DNA from: a virus
Length of the DNA: 64,000 bases
Virus record (IMG/VR): IMGVR_UViG_3300043449_001175
Coordinates: 1 to 64,000 of that record
Strand: one strand, 5' to 3'
The position numbers and the translations under genes were made by a program. Shown here in pieces: positions 26,460-33,178 of this stretch. Position 1 is the stretch's first letter. Each line of letters starts with the position of its first letter. The notes under the pieces were generated by a model. It ran no database searches. It was not told the origin of the DNA and saw nothing but the letters and a program-made list of their open reading frames with translations.

Positions 26460-27986
26460 TTAAAAATCATCTGTATTAAAAAATAAATGTTTTAATTTAT
26501 TAAAATTATTCATAACAAAAGGACCTAAAAAATTTTGATAGTCAAAAATTGTTTTTTTATTTTTTTCTTCAGAGTCATTTCTGGTTTGTGATTCATAATG
26601 GTAGGCCACAGATTTACCGGATAAAAAGTTTTCGTATCCCAACAATATACACCTTAAATTAAGCTCAACATCCTCAAAACACTCTGTATAGTTTTCATTA
26701 TAACCATTTTGTTTTTCAAATAAACCCTTTTTAATCATTAATAACGCTGCCGTGCTACCAATTACATTTTTTGTGTAAGGAGTGTATGAATAATACGAAT
26801 GAAGTGCCGCATGAGTAACACCAAATTGTTTATCTTTGTTTAGGTAACACAAAATACCATTATGTTGAATAGTATTATTTTCATAATGCAGTCTAGCTCC
26901 TACAGTACCAACTTTATTTTTACTCTTATAAATTGATAACATTTCAAAAACAACATTATTTAAAACTTTAATATCGTTATTAGAAAATAATAAAAATTCA
27001 AAGTCCTCAGTAACATAATTTTTTACAACATCATTATTAATTTTTGCAAAATTATAGTAGTCATACTCAATTAAATGAATTTTACATGTAGTTTCATGAT
27101 TTTTAATAAACTCAAGTGTTAATTGTTTTTCTTCGTCAGTTGACCCAGTATCGGCAATAAACACTTCAAATAAATCAGTGTTGCAATGTTCAATATATGA
27201 GTTAATACAATTAAACAATAAATCTAATTTACCTTTTGTTGGTATAATAATGGCGACTTTGCCAGTATTTTTAAGAGGCTTTTCAATTATCTTTTCAAAA
27301 TAAACACTCTCAGGTTTTAAATCTAATGGTAAGTGTTCACCATATTTTTGTAAAAAAACTTCTTTAGATAAATAAAATTCATCATTTGGTTTACCAATTG
27401 ATTTATGAGTTATTTCAAATGAAAAAGTAACACCAAGTTTAACACCATCTAAATAATTTGCTAAACAAAATGGGTGGTCGTAAAAATGGTATTTACCAAT
27501 AGTTTCATCAAACGTATGTTTTATTTTTGTTTTATTAAACGCCATTATCAAACCATCTATAGTTACCACAGGTATTAAAAATGGTACTTTAGCTGAGTAT
27601 TTATTAATCCACTTATTTTGACCATCAGGGTGATGATAAACGTGACCAACCATTGTAAGAGGAGCTCTCTCCCAATAAACACCTGATTCAGGAAAATAAC
27701 AAGAACCGGCTTTACCAATAATTCCATAATCAGGATTATTTTCAAAGTCTTTTATTAATTTTTTACCCCAACCTTGTTCTAATTTTACATCATTATGTAC
27801 ACATACCACAATATCATATATTGATTCACCAATACCTCGGTTATAGATTTGTGCCAATGAAAACTCATTATTATTTTGGTATTCTAAAATTTGTGTATTT
27901 TTTAAACCAACAGTTGTTTCTAAATGTTTTTTAAATACAGAGTTGTATTTGGCATCTTTGTGTGTGGAATATATAATGGTAATCAT
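26460..27986 (-). CDS. Two-domain glycosyltransferase (tandem GT-A domains)
   Basis: 508 residues. The N-terminal domain (about 1-225; MITIIYSTHKD, YDIVVCVHNDVKLEQGWGKK, VPVVTIDGLIMAF) looks like the stand-alone 'glycosyltransferase-like' family. The C-terminal domain (about 240-500; VAIIIPTKGKLDLLFNCINS, LLFSNNDIKVL, GSTAALLMIKKGLFEKQNGY, CFEDVELNLR) is a classical GT2. Both have D-containing metal sites (HNDV and NNDI). The two domains may add two successive sugars, as in bifunctional polymerases. The stop is followed by the DegT-like gene. Confidence 0.88.
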   Translation of the reverse strand: MITIIYSTHKDAKYNSVFKKHLETTVGLKNTQILEYQNNNEFSLAQIYNRGIGESIYDIVVCVHNDVKLEQGWGKKLIKDFENNPDYGIIGKAGSCYFPESGVYWERAPLTMVGHVYHHPDGQNKWINKYSAKVPFLIPVVTIDGLIMAFNKTKIKHTFDETIGKYHFYDHPFCLANYLDGVKLGVTFSFEITHKSIGKPNDEFYLSKEVFLQKYGEHLPLDLKPESVYFEKIIEKPLKNTGKVAIIIPTKGKLDLLFNCINSYIEHCNTDLFEVFIADTGSTDEEKQLTLEFIKNHETTCKIHLIEYDYYNFAKINNDVVKNYVTEDFEFLLFSNNDIKVLNNVVFEMLSIYKSKNKVGTVGARLHYENNTIQHNGILCYLNKDKQFGVTHAALHSYYSYTPYTKNVIGSTAALLMIKKGLFEKQNGYNENYTECFEDVELNLRCILLGYENFLSGKSVAYHYESQTRNDSEEKNKKTIFDYQNFLGPFVMNNFNKLKHLFFNTDDF

Positions 27987-27992
27987 TCTATT

Positions 27993-28592
27993 TTACTTTA
28001 TTCCAGTACTACCGAATCCATTATCCCCCCTATCTTTACCTAAAATTTCAGAAACTTCAATAGGGTTTATCCATCTACCATTTGCTACAGGACAAACACA
28101 AGCTTGAGCAATTTTTTGTCCCTTTTCTACGTAAACGGTATCATGAGTTGAATTATATAGAATAACTTTAACTTCACCATCATATCCTGAGTCAACGGTT
28201 CCAGGTGTGTTTAAAACGGTTAATCCTTGTTTTAATGCTAAACCACTTTTTGGTCTAACTTGAATTTCATAACCGTCTTTAATATTAAACTTTAACCCTG
28301 TTCCAACCAACATTCTTGACAGTGGTGGAATACCAATACTTTCTGTTGAGTGTAAATCGAACCCTGAGTCTGTGGGGTAATTATATTTTGGTGATACTGC
28401 ATCGGGATGACATTTTACAAATTTTAAATCCATCTTTGGGTTTTTTTCAGAAAATGTTTTTTCTAATTCTTTAAGATTAACACCACTAATTTCTTCAACA
28501 CCAATTTCATTGTTCATTTCACCTTGTAGTTGTTTTAATATGTTACTTAGCTCTTCTTGTAACAAGTCCATTTCATCGTTTTCGTTATTCAT
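27993..28592 (-). CDS. dut: dUTPase
   Basis: 199 residues, trimeric dUTPase type, with the five motifs in order: DSGFDL (75-80), RPKSGLAL (113-120), NTPGTVDSGYDGEVKV (128-143, catalytic Asp and Tyr), GQKIAQ (158-163) and RGDNGFGSTG (188-197, P-loop-like). It hydrolyses dUTP to dUMP and pyrophosphate, keeping uracil out of phage DNA and supplying dUMP for thymidylate. The first ~53 residues are a helical, acidic extension not found in standard enzymes. Placed between glycan genes and the exonuclease. Confidence 0.96.
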   Translation of the reverse strand: MNNENDEMDLLQEELSNILKQLQGEMNNEIGVEEISGVNLKELEKTFSEKNPKMDLKFVKCHPDAVSPKYNYPTDSGFDLHSTESIGIPPLSRMLVGTGLKFNIKDGYEIQVRPKSGLALKQGLTVLNTPGTVDSGYDGEVKVILYNSTHDTVYVEKGQKIAQACVCPVANGRWINPIEVSEILGKDRGDNGFGSTGIK

Positions 28593-28593
28593 A

Positions 28594-29295
28594 TTATTGT
28601 AATTCTTTTAATTTTTTAATTATGTCAATTAATACCATCACATCTCTTTCACAATATTCTACAATTAAATCAAGTTGATTAAAATCATAATAAGCCTCAT
28701 GTACTCGGTTACCAGTAACCTCACCTTCTTTTGGTGATTTAACACCCATTGCGGCACACATAAGTTCCAATGATGATAATGCAAAGTTGTTTCCCATTTT
28801 CCAAACATCCATGGTATCAATTGCCTTTATTTCCCAAGGCTTGGTATCATAAGATGGGAGTAATGGTGATGGTTTAATACCATTGATAACCATACGTTTA
28901 TTTAATACAGGAATATCAAAGTTTTTAATGTTATGTCCACACAACCAAAAATCTAATTTAAAAACTTTATTAAGAAGTGCGTTAATACCCAATAAGATTT
29001 CTTTCTCATCATCACCTGAAAAAGTTTGTGCGTGTGTTTTTCCATCAGGGCCAACAAAAGCAAAACTTGCACATACTATTTTTGAAAACTCAGGAACAAG
29101 TGCCGCTCGGTTTACAAACACTTGTTGTGGGTCCAATCCTTGGTCTTCAGGAAATCTTTTCTGAAACCAATCAAAATAGTTGTGAAATTGTTTTGTAAGT
29201 GCTGGATGGTTTTGTTCAAGACCATCATAGTCTTTATACAAACCAACAGTTTCAATGTCAAAAAATAATAATTTAGTTAATGGTACCTGTATCAT
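28594..29295 (-). CDS. DEDDy 3'-5' exonuclease-like protein
   Basis: 233 residues with RNase H fold motifs: Exo I FFDIET (Asp13, Glu15), Exo II GHNIKNFDIPVL (Asp127) and Exo III YCERD (Tyr214-x3-Asp218, the DEDDy form). Resembles the PolB-like predicted 3'-5' exonuclease family. The DNA polymerase in this window has its own exonuclease domain, so this is a separate repair or processing enzyme. It lies 1 nt after dUTPase on the minus strand and overlaps the GT-B gene by 4 bp. Confidence 0.86.
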   Translation of the reverse strand: MIQVPLTKLLFFDIETVGLYKDYDGLEQNHPALTKQFHNYFDWFQKRFPEDQGLDPQQVFVNRAALVPEFSKIVCASFAFVGPDGKTHAQTFSGDDEKEILLGINALLNKVFKLDFWLCGHNIKNFDIPVLNKRMVINGIKPSPLLPSYDTKPWEIKAIDTMDVWKMGNNFALSSLELMCAAMGVKSPKEGEVTGNRVHEAYYDFNQLDLIVEYCERDVMVLIDIIKKLKELQ

Positions 29296-30503
29296 ACAAT
29301 AGATTTATAAAATTCTGCTCTTGTTTTAGTAACAACATTTAGGTCGTAAGTATCTTTAACGGTTTCATACAACCTTTCACCCAAGTCATAAGCCCAATTT
29401 GGGTTATCAATGAGTTTCTTTGCGTATTTAAACCAATCACTATGATTTCTACTTTCATCAACCAACAATGCGTTTCCATCAACAAAGTTACCATTTTGTA
29501 ATGAATGTTTCAAGTCAATCGTATATGGACCCACGTTGGAAGCAATCAATGCTTTCTTGTAAAAACCAGCTTCAATAACTTTTAATTGTGATTTAACTCG
29601 GTTAAAGATGTGGTTTTTAATTGGTGCCAAAGATACATCAAATTTTGCGTAGTTTTTAGCGTAGTTTTGAACGGGTCTTGTCCACACACGGTGATAATAT
29701 TCATCAGAAAATTTAGAATAATCTTCTTCTTTAAATTTTAATAAGAAATCTTTATAATCAGGACTTATTAATTTTGCGTTATCCGTAAAAATATTTTCGT
29801 ATTTATACCAAACAGTTTCTTCAGGTTTAATATCTCTTTTAGTTTGTTCTTTTGTTTCAGCATTAATTTCTGTAACAGTTCCTCTAATATCAAAACCACA
29901 TAAATAAACTTGTACTTTTTCTTTGTATGGTTCCATTCTTTGGAATAATCCATCTAACAACATTAAATCATGTAAGTGTGATGAACCACCTAACCAACCA
30001 AATCTTAATTTATCAGATTTAATTGTTGGTTCACAAAACTGAGCTTCTTTTGGATTAATTGCGTTTGGAAATACAAAAACGTTTTTATTGTATTTTCTAA
30101 TTTCATCGGCAAATAATGTTGTAGTTGTTAACACATAGTCAGCAACTTTAATATTATCAACAATTTTTTCGTGAATTTTGTTAACACGAATTAAATCGTG
30201 AATTGGGTGTTCTTTAGTTGGTAGCCAATAATCATCCAAATCCATTACGGTTTTAATACCTTTTGATTTTAAATAATTAACTATGTTTGCGGTGTTTTCG
30301 TAATTACCCGCAATTACTCTATGAAAATGTACAATTTGATAATCATCCCATACCGATGGGTCATTGATATTTAAATCAAAAACAATATCAACGTGAAAAT
30401 CATCAGGATATAAATTTTGTAAAAAAATGTGAGGGTCTACTGAACGGAACTTACCAACACCTGTTCTGTCGGATGGTAATACTAATACTTTTATCTTTGA
30501 CAT
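29292..30503 (-). CDS. GT-B glycosyltransferase (family 4-like)
   Basis: 403 residues. The N-terminal domain has KVLVLPSDRTGVGKFRSVDP, WDDYQIVHFHRVIAG and KTVMDLDDYWLP. The C-terminal domain has LRFGWLGGSSHLHDL, FDVSLAPIKNHIF and LKVIEAGFYKKALIASNVGP, matching the donor-binding part of GT4 enzymes, although the E-x7-E motif is loose. Likely transfers a sugar to a glycan acceptor in the cytosol. The inverted repeat just upstream may regulate it. It starts the long minus-strand cassette. Confidence 0.8.
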   Translation of the reverse strand: MSKIKVLVLPSDRTGVGKFRSVDPHIFLQNLYPDDFHVDIVFDLNINDPSVWDDYQIVHFHRVIAGNYENTANIVNYLKSKGIKTVMDLDDYWLPTKEHPIHDLIRVNKIHEKIVDNIKVADYVLTTTTLFADEIRKYNKNVFVFPNAINPKEAQFCEPTIKSDKLRFGWLGGSSHLHDLMLLDGLFQRMEPYKEKVQVYLCGFDIRGTVTEINAETKEQTKRDIKPEETVWYKYENIFTDNAKLISPDYKDFLLKFKEEDYSKFSDEYYHRVWTRPVQNYAKNYAKFDVSLAPIKNHIFNRVKSQLKVIEAGFYKKALIASNVGPYTIDLKHSLQNGNFVDGNALLVDESRNHSDWFKYAKKLIDNPNWAYDLGERLYETVKDTYDLNVVTKTRAEFYKSIV

Positions 30504-30538
30504 ATATAAACTTTTTCATAAAAATAGAAAGTTTATAT
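30504..30538. repeat. Perfect 11-bp inverted repeat at GT-B start
   Basis: ATATAAACTTT and AAAGTTTATAT flank a 13-nt centre, directly beside the start codon of the GT-B gene. As DNA it could bind a dimeric regulator; as RNA it would form a hairpin next to the AUG. The stem is very AT-rich. CTATTTTTATG in the middle, on the minus strand, weakly resembles the TATTTAT element. Confidence 0.5.
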
Positions 30539-30552
30539 GAAAAATCAAAGTA

Positions 30553-31158
30553 TTATTTCATCTTTTTAATTTTTGTTACAACACCTTCAAATACATGTTG
30601 ACCAACTCTAAAAGATATTTGTTCTTTAGCTTTTGATGTACTTTCAGCAACCAAACCTTTTTCAGTTAAAACTTCTGTAATAGTGTCTTTAATAATTGAT
30701 TTTAATACACCATAATCAATCCCTGAGTTATTATACATTTGAGGTTGTGATTGAGATTGTTGTGTATGTTGTTGTGGTTGCGGTATTGTTCCATTAGCAT
30801 CAGATTTCATTAATCTTGAAGCGGCTTCAATTAAGTCATTTGATAATGTTGGCCCAGCCATTGTATTTGGTTGGTCAATTGGGTGTTCAATCATTAATTT
30901 TTTTATTTCGTCAGGTAATTTTGAATTTAAAATTCTATCTTTGACTGGCAATTGAGATTGTGGTTGTGATTGAACTTGTTTTTGTTCTCCCATATATTCT
31001 TGTGGAATATTATACATTGCTGGAGGTGCGTTAAATTGTTCTAACATTGGTGTTGATGGAATTCCACCATTATTTCCAGCTCTTGGTGTTTTATTATGAG
31101 CATCCATAATTTTTTTAGCCACCACTAATTTTTTCATTAAATCGTTTTCTGAGTTCAT
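30553..31158 (-). CDS. Unknown Gln-rich phage protein
   Basis: 201 residues. The middle is Pro/Gln-rich and disordered (QVQSQPQSQLPVKD; PQPQQHTQQSQSQPQM). The N-terminal (MNSENDLMKKLVVAKKIMDA) and C-terminal parts (GVLKSIIKDTITEVLTEKGL, then QISFRVGQHVFEGVVTKIKK) are ordered. The final strand-rich segment looks like a small beta-barrel or OB-like end. No family recognised. It is 3 nt from the WYL-like gene. Confidence 0.66.
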   Translation of the reverse strand: MNSENDLMKKLVVAKKIMDAHNKTPRAGNNGGIPSTPMLEQFNAPPAMYNIPQEYMGEQKQVQSQPQSQLPVKDRILNSKLPDEIKKLMIEHPIDQPNTMAGPTLSNDLIEAASRLMKSDANGTIPQPQQHTQQSQSQPQMYNNSGIDYGVLKSIIKDTITEVLTEKGLVAESTSKAKEQISFRVGQHVFEGVVTKIKKMK

Positions 31159-31161
31159 ATA

Positions 31162-31557
31162 TTATGTTGTTGTGTTATCAAACTTTGCGATTGTGATAAC
31201 TTGGGTCATACTTTTATCTCCGTTAAAGTTATAGCCAGGTTGTGCCTGAGTAAAGTTTTCACGTGTAGGTTTTAACATACTTATTTTATCAACACGAAAT
31301 AATCTCCAAGAAGGTAACGGTTGTTCACCTTTATAAGCCGTGTGAGAAGCACCTGTTCTATCCCAACCTCTAAGAACCATATTACCTGCCTTTGAACGAC
31401 CTAACGCAACTGGTTCAATTTCACGTAATCCTCTTCCACCTGGTTCATCACCTTCATAATAAATTGAGCACACTTGTTTTTGTTCAATTGCTCTTTTAAT
31501 ATCATCAATTGAAGCAGCTTCAGTTATTAAAGATTTTAACGAACCAAGTAATTTCAT
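31162..31557 (-). CDS. WYL-like domain phage protein
   Basis: 131 residues. The core AIEQKQVCSIYYEGDEPGGR, REIEPVALGRSKAGNMVLRG, WDRTG and LPSWRLFRVDKI follows the WYL domain, which senses small molecules or nucleic acid ligands in transcription factors. There is no HTH here, so it is a domain-only protein. The N terminus MKLLGSLKSLITE|AASID ends in I-T-E|A, similar to the T4 internal-protein leader cut by gp21, suggesting head packaging (inference). It overlaps the 98-residue gene by 1 base. Confidence 0.75.
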   Translation of the reverse strand: MKLLGSLKSLITEAASIDDIKRAIEQKQVCSIYYEGDEPGGRGLREIEPVALGRSKAGNMVLRGWDRTGASHTAYKGEQPLPSWRLFRVDKISMLKPTRENFTQAQPGYNFNGDKSMTQVITIAKFDNTTT

Positions 31558-31853
31558 TATTCTGTGCCTCTTATGTTGTAAGGTTTGTTTGGTTGATAAG
31601 CATTAAATTTAATATTCATTTTTCTTTCAAAAACATCTACAGATGTTCCTGCCGTTTGATTGTAAACGTCTAAATAAACACCTGTTCCTCTCCCAATAGA
31701 ATCACCATCACCTGTGGCATCAGGATTAGTTGATGAATATTCATTACCTTGTTGTACATAATCATTTTTTACAATGTTTTTCTTTCTTTCTATTTCAGCA
31801 ATAGCTGTTAACCTATTTGCTGGTTGTGAAAAATCTAATGGTAATTGTTCCAT
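31557..31853 (-). CDS. Unknown small conserved phage protein
   Basis: 98 residues. Gly/Asp/Asn-rich centre NPDATGDGDSIGRGTGVYLD and VYNQTAGTSVDVFER look structural, with a beta-rich end. I recall similar proteins in T4-like phages but not a name. It touches the WYL gene by one base, and the 156-residue gene is 5 nt away. Confidence 0.62.
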   Translation of the reverse strand: MEQLPLDFSQPANRLTAIAEIERKKNIVKNDYVQQGNEYSSTNPDATGDGDSIGRGTGVYLDVYNQTAGTSVDVFERKMNIKFNAYQPNKPYNIRGTE

Positions 31854-31858
31854 AATTT

Positions 31859-32329
31859 TTATAATAATTTTTTCATAAGATTATTTATCCTTTTTAGGCT
31901 TTCAGTTACTTGTAAGTCATATTTGTCAATACTTGTTTTATTAGCATCGTCTTTTGACAAATTTAGATTTACATTTACGTTTGGTGTTTGAACAAATTCT
32001 TTTTCCATACCAGTATCCTGTCTAATAGTTTTAGAAGTTGCTAATGATTGTCTTGACCCAGATAATGATGAATTAACAAAATCTCTCATTTTACTTTCAC
32101 CGTTTAAAATAAATGGTGCGTCTTGAGGTGTTCCCGTGTGATTATCAAAAAAATTTTTAATTCTTTTTAATTCAGGATAAGATATTGTTGTTGCAGTCTG
32201 TAATCTTCTATTACGATTATAACCTTCAGTATTTGCATTGGCGTTTTTAACCTTAGCAAAACATATTCTCATATGATTCTGTAAATCTTTTGGAAAATCC
32301 CAACTTTTATCGTAAAGTTCTTTATTCAT
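31859..32329 (-). CDS. Unknown phage protein
   Basis: 156 residues. SWDFPKDLQNHMRICFAKVK and YNRNRRLQTATTISYPELKR stand out. Charged, mostly helical C terminus (ESLKRINNLMKKLL). Overlaps the 269-residue gene by 8 bp. Family unknown; found in an operon of small conserved phage proteins, possibly head or DNA-packaging linked. Confidence 0.62.
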   Translation of the reverse strand: MNKELYDKSWDFPKDLQNHMRICFAKVKNANANTEGYNRNRRLQTATTISYPELKRIKNFFDNHTGTPQDAPFILNGESKMRDFVNSSLSGSRQSLATSKTIRQDTGMEKEFVQTPNVNVNLNLSKDDANKTSIDKYDLQVTESLKRINNLMKKLL

Positions 32330-33131
32330 TTTTTAATAACTTTAAAATGTCTGAATTACTCAACCCTTCTTTATCCGCCATTTTTTTAAGGGTTTTTAAA
32401 TTTTTCATCAATAATTTTGAAGCATTTATTTCTTTATTTTGAACATCGGTATCTTTTGATTTTTTTGTTACCATATCCTCAAGAACTTTTATCATTTTTT
32501 CTTTTTGAATTTCTTCCAATCTTTTTCTTGTAAAAGAACCAGGTAATTTTTTCTTATCTAATTTTGGGTCATACCCCATTTCTCTTGCTCTACCTTTTGG
32601 GTCTTCAACACCTAATTCTTTAAATGTTTCAATCGCTTCTTTTGCGTCTTCTCCTTCTAATTCAGTTTCTTCAAAACCAAAAGCTCCACGGGCATCAATT
32701 TCTCTAACAACACTTTCACCATAGTAAACTCTATATCCACGTAATAATGGATTTGTTGCTTGTCTAGCGGCAAACACAGTTTGGTCCATAGTTTTTGTTG
32801 GTGATAATGTAGGGTCATGAATTGGAACTTTTGAATTTGAGAAACTACCATCGTAATCTACAAGTTCTTCAATCTCACCTTTTTCTGTTGAGATTTTATC
32901 CATGATTTTTTTTATATCTTTCTTAGAAAATTTTTTCTTTGATTTTGTTAATTTTTCAATAATTAATTTTATTTTATTTTCATTAATTAAAGGTATATTA
33001 ACAATTTCATCCATTGTTCTTGCTTCTGTAATAGTATCACTAACAGAATAGTAGACATCAATAGAATCTTTTCTTTTCTTTAAGAAAAAATACATGTCAT
33101 TATTATAATATTCACGACCAAATTCAATCAT
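32322..33131 (-). CDS. Unknown phage protein with Lys/Glu-rich helices
   Basis: 269 residues. The N terminus is beta-like (FGREYYNNDMYFFLKKRKDS), the middle has a conserved-looking stretch (TMDQTVFAARQATNPLLRGY, then RVYYGESVVREIDARGAFGF), and the C-terminal 100 residues are strongly charged helices. No family recognised. First gene of the minus-strand run, with its own late-type motif 15 nt upstream. Confidence 0.66.
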   Translation of the reverse strand: MIEFGREYYNNDMYFFLKKRKDSIDVYYSVSDTITEARTMDEIVNIPLINENKIKLIIEKLTKSKKKFSKKDIKKIMDKISTEKGEIEELVDYDGSFSNSKVPIHDPTLSPTKTMDQTVFAARQATNPLLRGYRVYYGESVVREIDARGAFGFEETELEGEDAKEAIETFKELGVEDPKGRAREMGYDPKLDKKKLPGSFTRKRLEEIQKEKMIKVLEDMVTKKSKDTDVQNKEINASKLLMKNLKTLKKMADKEGLSNSDILKLLKNE

Positions 33132-33146
33132 ATTGATTTTTTATAC

Positions 33147-33154
33147 TATAAATA
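33147..33154 (-). promoter_or_regulatory. Candidate late promoter TATTTATA
   Basis: TATTTATA on the minus strand, 15 nt before the start of the 269-residue gene, in the divergent gap. Confidence 0.5.
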
Positions 33155-33166
33155 CTACAACAAAAG

Positions 33167-33174
33167 TATTTATG
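33167..33174 (+). promoter_or_regulatory. Candidate late promoter TATTTATG close to ATG
   Basis: TATTTATG ends 4 nt before the ATG of the large adhesin-like gene, 12 nt from the divergent minus-strand copy. The two form a compact back-to-back promoter pair. Confidence 0.5.
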
Positions 33175-33178
33175 TCAT

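Noticed and set aside
14827-30503. Glycan cassette as a piece of host chromosome
   Set aside because: Genes overlap by a few bases in phage style, base composition looks the same as the neighbours, and dut, PhoH and exonuclease are interleaved; no integrase or attachment site is seen.
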